From positions 24,900,001 to 24,964,000 of the forward strand of contig NC_068922.1 in the NCBI RefSeq assembly GCF_023091745.1: 64,000 bases of DNA, read 5' to 3'. The translations under genes and the position numbers were made by a program. Below are positions 21,771 through 32,986 of the stretch, piece after piece (position 1 is the stretch's first letter; every line of letters starts with the position of its first letter). The notes under the pieces were generated by a model. It was not told the DNA's origin. It worked only from the letters and a program-made list of their open reading frames with translations, and made no database searches. This DNA comes from Budorcas taxicolor. Taxonomy: Eukaryota; Chordata; Mammalia; Artiodactyla; Bovidae.

Positions 21771-22058
21771 TTCTTAAAAAATTTTACTTGTGGCTGTGCT
21801 GGGTCTTTGTTGCTATGTGCAGACTTTCTCTAGTTGTGGCGAATGGAGGCTACTGTTCATTGCGGTGAGCGGGCTTCTCTTTGCCCTGGCTTCTCTTGTT
21901 GTAGAGCACGGGCTCGAAGGTGCGTGGGCTTCAGTAGTTGTGGCACACGGGCTTAATTGCTCCATGGCACATGGAATCTTCTTGGACCGGGGATCGAACC
22001 CATGTCCCCTGCATTGGGAGCATGGATTCTTAAACACTGGACCACCAGGGACGTCCCT
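21771..22058 (-). mobile_element. CHR-type SINE, long form with TSD
   Basis: A complete reversed long copy with the full head (ccaccagggacgtccc). tatctttttct at 21760-21770 and tatctttttt at 22059-22068 look like the TSD. Confidence 0.92.
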
Positions 22059-22130
22059 ATCTTTTTTGGTCTTAAGCAATAATTAATTTTATGTGCAGAC
22101 TTGGCATGGCATAGTATCCATGTGTGTGCT

Positions 22131-22334
22131 GTGTGCTCAGCCACTGAGTCATGTCTGACTCTTTGAGACCCCATAGACTGTGGCTCACCAGGCTCTTCTG
22201 TCCATGCGATTTCCCAGGCAAGAATACTGGAGTGAGTTGCCATTTCCTACTTCAGGGACTCTTCCCGACCCAGGGATTTTGTGTCTCCTACATTGGCAGG
22301 CAGATTGTTTACTGCTGTGCCACCTGGGAAGCCC
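22131..22334 (-). mobile_element. Bov-tA SINE
   Basis: Reversed copy from gtgctcagccactgagtcat through gaatactggagtgagttgcc to gctgtgccacctgggaagcc. About 20 bp around the gaacccagg segment are missing, leaving cagggattttgtgtctcc. Confidence 0.9.
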
Positions 22335-22424
22335 GTGTGTTTGGACATACACCAGTCTGGATGTTGCTCTGAAGGTATTTTTTAGATGAGATTAACACCT
22401 GGATCAGTAGACCTTGAAAGAAGC

Positions 22425-22742
22425 AGATTAGTCTCCATAATGTGGATGGGCCTCATGCAATCTTCCTGAGGCATTAAGAGATAATAGCCGAGGGCTCTCA
22501 GGAGGAAGGAACCCTGCCTCCAGACTGTCTCCACACTCAGCTGTGTCGCCAGCTATTCCATAAGTCTCCAGCCTGCTGGCCTGCCTTGCAGAGTTGGGAC
22601 TTGCCAGCCCCCACAGTGGCATAAGACAGTTCCTAAAATCAGTCTCTCTCTGTGTACACACACATATTCTACTGGTTCTGTTTCTCTGGAGAATGCTAAC
22701 CACTGGAATTAATGCTTCCTTGGGCACCGCATAGCCTCTCAC
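22425..22742. mobile_element. Ancient mammalian interspersed repeat, class unsure
   Basis: Phrases such as gtggatgggcctcatgcaat, ctccagcctgctggcctgcc, gacttgccagcccccacag and actggttctgtttctctgga form a string I remember from a mammalian-wide repeat. I cannot place it safely in LTR, L1 or DNA classes. Confidence 0.4.
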
Positions 22743-24854
22743 GCCTTAGAAACAGATGGGACAACGTTTCCTGTTCCACCTTGAACTTGCTTTTTATGAC
22801 CATTTCTCAGAACCTTGCTTCAAAACGATGATGTCATCCAAAGGACTGTAGGTGATTTCATGTCGAAACAGGAAACTACCTCAAGCTGGTATTTTGTATG
22901 GTGACCAACAGGTGTCAAATATGGTTGTATTTCCCTCGGAAATGTAACGGATCCCTCAGCACATCTGTGCACGAGCTGTGACATCGGGGCAGCCTTGTGC
23001 TCACTTTGGGAACTGTGCATACCGGTGTACAGGAACCACGTGGATGAGATGAGCTCAGACCAAGAGCAGAGATGAGCTCCAGAGAACACCTGCGAGGAAG
23101 AGGCAGCGGCAGAGGAGCTTTTCGGGGGCAAGTCTGGTGGAGACTGGAGGCACAGGAAAGGGCTGATGCACGCTCTGCACAGAGCAGGGAGAATATGATC
23201 TCAGCTAAGAAACAAGTTCAGGCCCAGGACAGAAGGCAGGAGGAAATGCTCTCTGCTTCCTGCATGGTCAGGGGAGTTAGGATGGTGGAGCTATATTAAC
23301 ATGTTCACCCTTTCTCTCTTTTCCAATTTTTTTTTTGCATGTCTATGTCTTCATTGTATAGTGAAAAAAGATATATTTACAACCATGAAAAGAACGTTTT
23401 CTAGCTCTCTTGTTATTCAGCACACCTGATCTTATTTTTTATTTTTTCCTCTTCTGTCCAGTTTCAGCCTTGAGGTGTGTGTGTGAGTATGGGTGTGAGT
23501 ATTAGTTTTGGGGGTAGGAGGACGTGGACAGGAATAGGTCGGAGGAGATAGTGAAATAAGGACGTAACAGGAAAAACAATTTCCAGGTTTGCTTTTCTTC
23601 ATGAAATGTTCAGTAGAATTAGGGAGGTGAAGCAGATGTGCAGAAGTCCAAACAAGGAAGTTGCAGTTAGAAACTTAAGACACTCAAACTAGAGCAGGAG
23701 GTGGAAGGTGACGGGGTGGAGCGGGCCCTGGAGATGCTGAGAGGATGGTACAGGTGAGTGGAGCTGGGAGGAACACCGGGTGAGCCTCAGCACTTGGACT
23801 AGACCCCAGCAAAGAGGCTTGAATGGATGGTGTGGGGCTCTGCTTTGAATCAAAGCCATAGTTTTCTCAAGACAACATTAAAGCCACCAGGCTTTGCCAA
23901 AGCACTTTAAATCTTTTGGCGTTTGTTGAAATTAATTTGCCCATAAGAAAATTCAGGTATCTAGCTTTGTGAAGTGTTCATTCAGGGAAATTTTTCTGTG
24001 CATTAACTAAAACCCATAATAATGAAGAAACAATGTGACACAATGGAAAGGTGATATAATTAAGCATATAAATAAAGCTCTTGATTTTTTTGAAATTACT
24101 ATCATCTTGACACTAGTGGTTTCATCAGGTAAAAGCAGTGATGCCAAGAGTCATGTGGCTGGAACTGTTGGGGTTAGTTTGCATATAAAATGAAACTCAG
24201 TTTTGCATCTATTTTTATTTTGAGGAAAAACTAAAGGATAAAAAAGCATCCCTTTCCAGTTCTCCAGGAAGGTTATGATTTTAATTCCCCACCACAGAAA
24301 ATGCAAAGAAATTTGTAATTACACTTCATGTGTGGCGCTCCAAAGAGGAAAAATAAATTGGTACCCATCTACCCCAAATCCGTAGATTAGACCTAGAATG
24401 GCTAATCACAGATATAAACTGTATGCTTGCTGCTGATTGCTGTCTCTTCAGTCCAGTGTCAACAATTAAGATTTAGGTCTTAGTGTGGCTGCAACATTTT
24501 CAAAGTGTGACTCAAAAGTAAAAGTTTATTTTAAAATTCTCTTAATCCTGGTTTACACTTTTCATTCCTTTTTGGTTGAAGTATTATCTTCAGGAGGCCC
24601 GTATTAAACTGTAAGTACCGATTTGGGCTGTTTTCAGAGCATCACAGCACCTTACCATTTATCAGAAAAACCAGAACTGATTGAGAAGAAACAACTGCTT
24701 TCTTTTTTTTTTTAACTGTGTAAAAACAAGACAGCTTTCAGTAGCAGTCACCATTCATTGATATAGTCGGATGGAGGTGGTTCTGAGGGCCCCACCAGTG
24801 GTTTTCCACCTTCTCATTCCCATCACAGACAGCCAGAAACATCTTAGAAACTAT
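22743..24854. other. Unassigned 2.1-kb interval
   Basis: This is the longest early span without a recognised transposon. It holds a purine-rich G/A patch at 23060-23270, a T-run at 23328-23336 and a TG-rich bit at 23475-23500. No open frame has domain support. A weak ancient repeat around 23500-23860 cannot be excluded. Confidence 0.35.
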
Positions 24855-25680
24855 AGAAGAAATGATGCAGCTGCTATGAAAACAGTGCAGTAGTTCCTCA
24901 AAAAAAAAATAAGTTACAAATAAAATTACTGTATGGCCCAACAGTCCAACTTCATGGTATGTATATACTCAATAGAATTGAAAACTGGGACTCAAAGACA
25001 TTTGTGCACCCAAGTTCATGGGAGGATTATTTATGATAGCCAAACAGCCCATGTGTCTACCAGTGGAAGAACAGATATAAAATGGGGTGTGCACACATAA
25101 TGGAATATTGCACGCATGCGTGCTAAGTCGCTTCAGTCATGTCCAACTCTTTGCAACCCCTGGTCACAAGGCTATAGCCTGCCAGGCTCCTCTGTCCATG
25201 GGATTCATGCCCTCCTCCAGGGGATCTTCCTGACCCAGGGATCGAACCTGTGTCTCTTACATCTCCTGGATTGGCAGACAGGCTCTCCACCATTTGCACC
25301 ACCTGGGAAGCCCAGTGGAATATTATTCAGCCTTAAAAAGGAATGAAATCCTGTTAACATGCGACAACATGGATGAACCTTCAGGACATTATGCTAAGTG
25401 AACTAACTCAGTCATGGAAGGACAAATAGGATTCCACTTCTGTGAGGTACCTAGAGTAGAGAAATGCAGGCAGAAAGCAGAATGATTAGTGATTATCATG
25501 AGTGCGTGGGTACAGGGAGCTTCTGCAGCCTGGAAAGCCCTCTGGAGATGGATAATGGTGGCAGTTGAACAGCAGCGTGAATGTGCTGAACGCCACTGAA
25601 ACATGCACTGAAAAATGGCAAGGACTGTAATTTTATATCATGTTTATTTTACCACCATTGAACGAACAAAACCAAAAACA
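24855..25680 (+). mobile_element. L1 3' end split by a Bov-tA
   Basis: The left part holds the ORF2 C-terminal/3' UTR junction: gctatgaaaacagtgcagta, catttgtgcacccaagttca. The right part resumes with ttattcagccttaaaaagga, caacatggatgaaccttcag, gacattatgctaagtgaact and catgtttattttaccaccat. The element is degenerate and has no open ORF2. Confidence 0.92.
25110..25315 (-). mobile_element. Bov-tA SINE nested in L1, perfect TSD
   Basis: Reversed full-length Bov-tA (gctaagtcgcttcagtcatg..catttgcaccacctgggaag). The 9-bp word tggaatatt occurs on both sides, at 25101-25109 and 25316-25324. Its L1 version is the original tggaatattattcag. This proves that insertion came after the L1. Confidence 0.97.
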
Positions 25681-25689
25681 ACAGAGGAG

Positions 25690-26230
25690 TGGGCGACACG
25701 CAGAAACTCAGTCCCAGTGTGTCTGCAGCAGGGGCCAGGCTGCAGTGGTGCTGGCCTCAGGTGTGCATGGTCTCCGGAGTGCTGAGACTCGCATGGCACA
25801 GCCAGCAGTGAGGAGCCCACGCTGCTCAGTGACGGGAAGGCCTCCAGGCACCGGGAGGAGAGAAGGGCAGTGTGAAGGGCAGGGAGGTCCCAGTGAAGAA
25901 GACGACCCTGGTGTGGCCAAGGGGTTATTCCAGTGAACAGAATTTCAGGCATTTGGAGTAATCTGTGCACGTGGGCCAGAAGGGTCTTTCAGTCACATCT
26001 GGGCAACTGTCCTTCAAAGCAAGCAAGGTGGGTGGATGTCTGTCCCACCTCCAAGAAGCATCAGCTCTTCCCTGGGTCCTGCTTCACCTGCTGCTCAGGT
26101 GAGACTCTGGAAGATAGTGGACACTCATCTTCGGTCTGCTTTGGGCGAAGCAGAGGTAGAAGGGAGGCTCAGAATGAAGGGACCATACTACAGACCAGCC
26201 ACTCATGACTGGATATAGCAACTTTTTCAG
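25690..26230. other. GC-richer unassigned sequence
   Basis: GC-rich with scattered CpG (25690-25920), and frames of 91-108 codons on both strands. Frames open on both strands at once are a GC effect rather than coding evidence. No repeat was identified. Confidence 0.3.
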
Positions 26231-26949
26231 ATGCTTCGGAGAGAGACGTGCCTTACAAGTGACCCTTCCCTCTTTCGTTTGTGGGGACGTGAACCTGGGT
26301 TCAGACCTTTGTTGCTTCTTGAGCCCAGCCTTCTCCTGACCCAGAAGCATCTTAGTGAACATAGGATTAATGGATTAACCCATACATACATTCAGTTTCT
26401 ACACACGCACTGGACGTTTCATGCATGCTGTTCACCAAGTCAGGTGAACAAGAGTTCAGTTGAGTCCATCCTTCCATGCCAGGAGAGATCCCTTGACAAG
26501 GCTGCATTTCTGCTTTGCCAGAAGAATCTCGTGATAGTCAATAATAGCTAGCCCTGGTGTCCTACCGAAGCTCTTTATTGAATACAATTCATTTTAAATG
26601 ACCTTTACTTTTTAGGAATAGTTCTTTATTTGAGAAGTGCAGATTGCAAACAGCCTAATCAACCCTCTGGCTTTTGGTTATTAGCATTCCATCTGCTTTA
26701 TAATGCCATGTAAAAACGAGCTGTGCTAGGGAGGAAAAAATTACTGACTGAATCTGTTTCTCTGGAAGAAAAATTTGTGTGGCATTAAGATTGCCAAATG
26801 GCAGGGTCTTCTTTTGGGGAGGGTGTGTGTGAGTGAGACTCACTTAAGGTGTTTGTCGTATTTCTTCTTCAAGTCCCAGAGCTCAGGTGTCATAGTTAAT
26901 GTTAGAGTTATGAACAAAAGTGTTTCTAAAAAACTAAAGGAGGAATAAT
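26231..26949. other. Unassigned sequence
   Basis: A 106-codon plus-strand frame at 26231-26551 has no domain. No repeat is recognised. Confidence 0.3.
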
Positions 26950-26961
26950 AATTTTAATCAT

Positions 26962-27542
26962 CAGTTAAGTTCAGTTGCTCAGTTGTGTCCGACTCGTTGT
27001 GACCCCGTGGACTGCAGCACGTCAGGCCTCCCTATCCATCACCAAATCCCAGAGTTTACTCAAACTCATGTCTATCGAGTTGGAGATGCCATCCAACCAT
27101 CTCATCCTCTGTTGTCCCCTTCTCCTTCCGCCTTCAATCTTCCCCAGCATCAGGGTCTTTTCAGATGAGTCAATTCTTCGCATCAGGTGGCCAAAGTGTT
27201 GGAGTTTCGGCTTCAACATCAGTCCTTCCAATGAATATTCAGGACTGATTTCCTTTAGGATGGACTGGTTTTATCTCCTTGTAGTCCAAGGGACTCTTAA
27301 GAGTCTTCTCCAACACCACAGTTCAGTAGCATCAATTCTTCGGCACTCAGCTTTTGATATAGTCCAACTCTCACATCCATACATGACTACTGGAAAAACC
27401 ATAGCCTTGACTAGACGGACCTTTGTTGGCAAAGTAATGTCTCTGGTTTTTAATATGCTGTCTAGGTTGGTCATAACTTTTCTTCCAAGGAGTAAATGTC
27501 TTTTAATTTCATGGCTACAGTCACCATCTGCCGTGATTTTGG
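26962..27542 (-). mobile_element. BovB 3' fragment with perfect 12-bp TSD
   Basis: Reversed BovB of about 580 bp, from the LGSK region to the 3' terminus. aattttaatcat occurs at 26950-26961 and again at 27543-27554. On the minus strand the MTNLDSILKTRDITLPTKV and YGCESWTISKAE segments read well, but stops split the frame. The 191-codon plus-strand frame here is an antisense shadow. Confidence 0.97.
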
Positions 27543-27554
27543 AATTTTAATCAT

Positions 27555-29217
27555 AAGTTGTTGTAAATAATTTTATTATAAATGATTAAATGTTGCAGAC
27601 TTAAGCATTAGCTCTTGGGCTGACTAGCCGCTAAATATGGAGAAGAAAATACAAACAAAAGGTTGAGTGCAGGGTGGGAGTATTATTAAGAATTCTTGGA
27701 TTTTTCTTCCCAAGCTGTAGCCCATTAGTTGTTTTTTTCGTAGTTCTGCTGCTTCAGGACTCTTTGTGTCTTAGACCCTACTTTTTTGAAAGATAATGTT
27801 GATACTTGTTTGTATGCTGGTCTTGTCACGTCTTGCAAACTTGTACTGCTGCTTTGTTAATTTCTTGGATAGATGCCTAAGATCATCATGTTTGTTCATA
27901 ACAATGCTTGTATGTGCTTTTATTCATGGACTGCTTGAAAGAGCCTTCCCCTCCTGGGTTGATCATGAGCTTGACCCCCAGACCCCCACCCTGCTCCAGA
28001 CACTGGCTGTTCAGAACTTGAGTTGAGGGAGGTATAAGCCAGTGATTGTCAAAGTGCTGGTCAGGTGCCACCTTCTCAACTTGAAATAATGCTAGAAATC
28101 CTCATTTCCGTTTATCAAGAAACTGCCAAAGTCACCTGGAAATGAGCAGTTTGAAACTGAAGCTGTTTTCTGACTGGTCTTCATTCTTCCATTATTCCCT
28201 CGTAACAGACATGTGGAGCCATGATTTGCAAGTTCTTTGAAGATAGAATCTTGTCTTTGGGATTTTCTTTTCCCTTTCAGGTTTGGAGCTTAGCTCTTTG
28301 ATTTCAGGGAGGAAAATTCAGGCAGGCTATGGCAATTCAGCCGTGTCCACCATCATCAATTGCTGGGGTCATGGATAAATTGGGAACAATTGGGGGGATA
28401 TATAGAACTGAGATGAGATGAGGTGTGTGGTCCCTGGGGGAGCAGCTGAAAATGAGAGTGGGAAGGTCATCTCTTCAGCCCTTCAACTTACAAATGAGAC
28501 CCTGGGGAGAACACAGGGCTCTCACCAAGTTCCCAGAGTTAATGGCGACTCAGCCACCATACCCTTTACCATCTGCGTTTTATAGCACAATATGGATGGA
28601 TCCTCTTAAACCCCTCAGACAAGACTAATTACAAGCAGCCAGTTGATCCTACAATGCACCAATTTGTCTGATCTGGCTATAAGATTAGAGAAAATTATGC
28701 TCTCGATGCAGAGGCAGGAAAACAGCAGTAAGTAATGGGACAGGAGTTTTCGCTCTGCACGTGGATATGAATGGACAGGTGTGGATATGGATGTGCACTT
28801 TGGCGTGGTGATGAAGAAAACACAGAAACCTGTTAATTTGCTGGTTTCTCTCCTAAACTCAATCTCAGTATTTTTGTAATTTTTTTTTTCCCTGTGCCAT
28901 TTTTTGGTATAGATTTGTGTTCTTTGAATTATATCCTCTGGGGTAGGATTTGGGGTTCTCGTTCTTCCGATCCAGAGTTCCAATATTATTTGAGCTTCCA
29001 GGTGGGAAAGTGTGCACTGGTTAAGTCACCCATCCTCTTTAATTGGTTGCATTGATGGTTTACTGTTGTGGGCCTATCGGTACCAAGGGTGGGTTACTGC
29101 CACCTCCCTATCCAACACCCTCTTTTAGATTCCTAATGGGTCCATTGCCTAACTTATTAAACAAAATAAGTTTAAATAAAATTAAATAAAATTTTGTATG
29201 CCATTGAAAAATTGTAC
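27555..29217. other. Unassigned 1.7-kb interval
   Basis: A weak MER5-like phrase (agtgattgtcaaagtgctgg) sits at about 28040-28110, too diverged to call. The 122-codon minus frame at 28615-28983 has no domain support. Confidence 0.35.
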
Positions 29218-29230
29218 TGATCCTTTTATT

Positions 29231-29529
29231 TTTTAAAAGACTCATTGATTCATTCACTTACTTTGGGCTGTGCTGGAGCTTGCTTGCTGCGAGTGGGGTT
29301 TCTCTAGCCGTGGCTAGCAGGGGCTAATCTGCAGTCGTGGTGCACAGGTGGTGCCCTCTCTCGTTTCAGAGCACGGGCTCTCTTGCTTCAGTTCGCTGCT
29401 TCAGCAGTTGTGGCACGTGGGCTCAGCTGTTTCTCAGCCTGTGGAATCGAATCAGAGATCGAACCCATGTCCCCTGCCTTGGCAGGCAGACATGGGTTCT
29501 TAGCCAATAGACCGCTAGGGAAGCCCTAA
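29231..29529 (-). mobile_element. CHR-type SINE, long form with TSD
   Basis: Reversed long copy with a T-rich tail on the left. TSDs are tgatccttttatt at 29218-29230 and tgatccttttgtt at 29530-29542 (one mismatch). An internal near-duplicate of about 13 bp (acccatgt / acatgggt) sits in the B-box region. Confidence 0.93.
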
Positions 29530-29653
29530 TGATCCTTTTGTTAACAAAAGGAGTTTATCCTGGCAGTGAACATTATTACCTACACTGGAATTCAGAGATG
29601 GCATAAGGATGTTTCTTGGATTCACCCTTCACTTGCTTGTCTGCAGTTCTGGT

Positions 29654-29834
29654 CTTTTTTGGTTTTTTTTTGGCCGCACTGGATCTTTGTTGCAGCACAT
29701 GGACTCTCTAGTTGCTGTGTGCCACCTTAGTTGCCCCCCAGCATGTGGGATCTTAGTTCCCCGACCAGGGATCAAACCCGTGTCCTCTGCATTGGAAGGC
29801 AGAGTCTTAACCACTGGACCACCATCAAAGTTCC
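29654..29834 (-). mobile_element. CHR-type SINE
   Basis: Reversed copy: T-rich tail, ggccgcactggatctttgtt, gatcttagttccccgaccag, head ccactggaccaccatcaaag. The last head bases are altered from the usual agggaagtcc. Confidence 0.9.
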
Positions 29835-29842
29835 ACAGTGGT

Positions 29843-30398
29843 CTTCTGCCTCTTTCTTTCCTAAGTTGTGTGCCATAGGCTCGAGTCTCCTTTGTATCTA
29901 TACTATATATGTTAGCATTTTTCAGGATTGTCTCTCTCCCAGGCATCCCTTGGAGGCAGGCTGGTCCAGTTCCCAGGCCCACTCACGATGTTTCTAAGAG
30001 AACACTGTTGTTCTTTTTTCCTAGAACCCATCAACCCAGAATAAACAGAGGGTACCATTCCCAACCACCTCAGTGACTTACCCCACCTCTTCCTCAGAAG
30101 ATTTACACAGGCATCTGTGGCTTTGAGAGAGAGGCCACTCTGTCTTCACCCTTCCAATGAAGTTGTAAAGAAAAGCTCCTTTGGTAATGCCAAGTAATTA
30201 CACTCATATTTCTGTTTTAGATTTTGTTCATGCTCTAGGCAGTTTTGTTCCATTTATGCGTTTCATTGTCAATGAAACAGCATGTTCTCCAGCTAAGTAC
30301 TTCCCTGAAAATTACTTGGTTTTCACTTACTTAGAGCTACTCAGGTAAAGGATAGGTCATCTTTGTAAGAGCTATAATGTTTTGTTTCACTTCACCAA

Positions 30399-30400
<2 letters not shown>
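29843..30400. other. Unassigned sequence
   Basis: I see no repeat or gene signature. Confidence 0.3.

Positions 30401-30402
<2 letters not shown>

Positions 30403-30440
<38 letters not shown>
30403..30440. repeat. (TG)n microsatellite
   Basis: An uninterrupted TG run of about 19 units directly abuts the 5' head of a sense Bov-tA. Confidence 0.97.
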
Positions 30441-30443
<3 letters not shown>

Positions 30444-30447
<4 letters not shown>

Positions 30448-30611
30448 GCTCAGATGGTAAAGAATCTGCTTGCAATGTGGGAGACTGGGTTTGATCTCTT
30501 GAGTCGGGAGATTTCCTGGAGAATGGAATGGCAACCCACTCCAGTATTCTTTGCCTGGAGATCTTCATGGACAGAGGAGCCTGGTTGGCTACAGTCCATG
30601 GGATCACAAGA
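30444..30611 (+). mobile_element. Bov-tA SINE, both ends shortened
   Basis: Sense copy from ggtggctcagatggtaaaga through gaatggcaacccactccagt to gctacagtccatgggatcac. The first head bases (cttccctg) have been replaced by the (TG)n/GTGG tract, and the 3' tail is lost. Confidence 0.9.
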
Positions 30612-30615
30612 CCTC

Positions 30616-31147
30616 ATGCATTCATATGTATATCATTGGGTTATATAGTTAAAGGGAATCTTGAACATAAGATGAACAGTGTTAAAAATAAGCTTGTATG
30701 CTCCTGAGAATGATCTAGAGAAAAGAAGGGTGTGATTGTAGGAGGGAAGAAACTGAACAAAGCCTTGGGATTTAGTGGGAGGCTTAGCCTTAGGAACAGA
30801 GACAGCTTTTCCGTCTTTCCAGCCAGGAAGGCATCATCTGTGGGCATGTAAATCTGGCGGATGAGGGTGAGAGGTGAGGTAGTTCTCACCTGTCAATGAC
30901 ACAGAAAGGGAGATGATCAGCTAAGAGTAAGAAGAGGATATTGGAAGTTTGAGGGGAGGAAAAAACCTCTATGAAATAGATTGTAATCTTGGAAAATAAA
31001 AAAGTAAAATTATGAGGAAAGCATAGAAGAATCATTTAGCAGAATTAAGTTTGAGATTTATGTTAAGGAAATTAAGGCCATTAAGCAGAGTTGTGTGAGG
31101 TTTTTTTTTTTTTTTTTCCCTTCCTTCCAGCAGTTTTAGCAGCTCAG
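30616..31147. other. Unassigned sequence with a T/A tract
   Basis: A poly-T run lies at about 31102-31118. Otherwise no recognised repeat or gene. Confidence 0.3.
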
Positions 31148-31160
31148 TGGGAACCTGTAT

Positions 31161-31438
31161 TTGTTTTGCATTTATTTTCTTTTTGGCTGTGCTGGGTCTT
31201 CGTTGTTGTGAGTAGGCTTTCTCTGGGTGCAGCAAGCAGGGGCTACTCTCTAGCTGTGGTGCATGGGCTTGTCTTGTTATAGAGCATGGGCTCTAGGGCA
31301 CGTGAGCTCACTAGTTGTGGCACACGGCCTTCGTTGCCTTGCAGCACGTGGGAATCTTAGTTCCTGGATCAGGGATAGAACCCACGTCCCAGGCCTTGGC
31401 AGGCAGACTCTTAATCGCTGGACCACCAGGGAAGTCCT
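31161..31438 (-). mobile_element. CHR-type SINE, long form
   Basis: Reversed long copy (ttggctgtgctgggtcttcg..ctggaccaccagggaagtcc). Imperfect TSDs, ggaacctgta before and ggaactgta after, suggest the insertion site. Confidence 0.92.
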
Positions 31439-31808
31439 GACTGGAACTGTATGGGCTGCCAGACTAGTGCAGCAGAGGGTTGGGCAGATGAAGATATTGC
31501 AAGGAATCGCTCATGAAGCTGGACCGCAGAATCTCAATTGGGTGTGATGAAGTGGATGGTGGATTGAGATTGAAAGATAAGATTCCTCTTGGGTCAAGGA
31601 TCATTGGAAAGTGTTTTTGATGGTTTCATCATTATGCCTTCAATCTGTATGACTGTGCACTGTTTAAACCATGCCCTATGTGGCCAAATGGTGGAGACGA
31701 TGGATGTCCATAGATCCAATATCCAAATTCTCATATCAGGGAAAAGCTCGGGAGCATGATTTTTATTTAAAAGTCTCTGTTAGCAGTTGGAGAGATGACG
31801 AAAGTAGA
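31439..31808. other. Unassigned sequence
   Basis: No repeat or coding signature is seen. Confidence 0.3.
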
Positions 31809-31820
31809 TTTATCATCCTT

Positions 31821-31991
31821 TTCTTTTTGATCTGTGTTGGGTCTCCATTGCGACAGGTCGGCTTCAGCTACAAGCATTGCTCAGTTGCCATGAGGCATGT
31901 GGGAATCTTACTTCTCTGATCAGGGATCGAATGTTCATCCCCTGTGCTGGAAGGTGGATTCTTAACCAGTGGACCACCAGGGAAATCCCTG
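31821..31991 (-). mobile_element. CHR-type SINE with perfect 12-bp TSD
   Basis: Reversed copy with head ccagtggaccaccagggaaa. tttatcatcctt is found at 31809-31820 and 31992-32003, so both borders are exact to a base or two. Confidence 0.95.
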
Positions 31992-32263
31992 TTTATCATC
32001 CTTCATTCACTTTGAAGCTAGTAATGTTTTTAAAGCTCAAATGTTTTTAATAAATGGAAAAAAATCTGTCCCTTTAAAAAATTTCTTTTTTACCCATTTG
32101 GAAAGCAAATCACAGTAAAGGTGAGAATTAATATCTAGTCCTCTGGAAATAATTTTTTAAAGTAAATCACATCCATTAGGGAAATTCAAAAAGTTCAAAA
32201 AGCATTAAAAAAAATCCCGTCCTACAGGTAGACAGAATTGAGTTTCTATCTTTTGACAAATCT

Positions 32264-32357
32264 CTTCTCTAGGGGATCTTCCGGACCCAGGAATAGAACT
32301 GGAGTCTCCTGCATTGCAGGTGGATTCTTTGACAGCTGAGCTACCAGGGAAAGCCCC
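32264..32357 (-). mobile_element. Bov-tA head fragment
   Basis: Only the tRNA-related half survives in reverse: aggggatcttccggacccag, tctcctgcattgcaggtgga and cagctgagctaccaggga. The Bov-A part is missing. Confidence 0.85.
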
Positions 32358-32632
32358 TTTAAAATAGTAGTTTTTATTATTTAATGTCATTTTATTTGTA
32401 ATGGCTATGTTTGTTAATTTTTTTAAGATATGAAATTATTATTGTTGTTAGACATTGAAATCTTTTCATGTGTATGAAATGATGACAACTCAGCAGTGAG
32501 CCCCAGGAACAAACTATTTAAGTTGTAAATATACCAATTAAAGGAGCCACAACTTACCCTAAGGCCTTGCAGGGAACATTGTTCCTATTTCAGCAAGTTC
32601 CAGGACTGTCTGGATGAAAGTTCCATTGTTAG

Positions 32633-32978
32633 CAGAGGTCCCCGACCCCCAGGCTGTGGACTGGTACTGGTCCTTGCCTGTTAGGAACTGGGCCGCACAG
32701 CAGGAGGTGGGCGGTGGGCAGGTGAATGAGAGGCTTCATGTGTACTTACAGCCGCTCCCCATCGCTCTCCCATCACCCCCAGATGGGACCGTCTAGCTGC
32801 AGGAAAACCAGCTCAGGGCTCCCACTGATTCTGCATTATGGTGAGTTGTATAATTATTTCATTATATATCATAATGTAAAAATAACAGAAATAAAGTGCC
32901 CAATAAATATGTGCTTGAATCATCCTGAAACTATTCCACAAAACTGGTCCCTGATGCCAAAAGGGTTGGGGACAGCTG
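32633..32978 (+). mobile_element. MER1-like hAT-Charlie DNA transposon, both ends
   Basis: Terminal inverted repeats: cagaggtccccgaccc at the left and gggttggggacagctg at the right. Internal text includes ctgttaggaactgggccgca and cagcaggaggtgggcggtgg. This is a non-autonomous element moved by a hAT transposase and carries no gene. The 8-bp flanks attgttag (32625-32632) and attataag (32979-32986) match at six of eight positions, as expected for an aged hAT TSD. Confidence 0.88.
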
Positions 32979-32986
32979 ATTATAAG

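Noticed and set aside
23060..23270. Purine-rich stretch with gaggaagaggcagcggcaga, possible exon
   Set aside because: No convincing splice sites or domain. The 75-codon frame is short and of low complexity.
25644..25970. 108-codon minus frame in a GC-rich patch
   Set aside because: Open frames occur on both strands in the same place, as expected from GC richness and stop-codon scarcity.
26975..27550. 191-codon plus-strand open frame
   Set aside because: It is antisense to a minus-strand BovB. The same type of frame appears opposite other BovB copies (20823-21311, 41604-42047, 60669-61037). The shared antisense peptide (FPSIRVFSNESALRIRWPKY-like) comes from the repeat and not from a gene.
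28038..28110. Possible MER5 copy
   Set aside because: Only a short phrase (agtgattgtcaaagtgctgg) matches. Too little to call.
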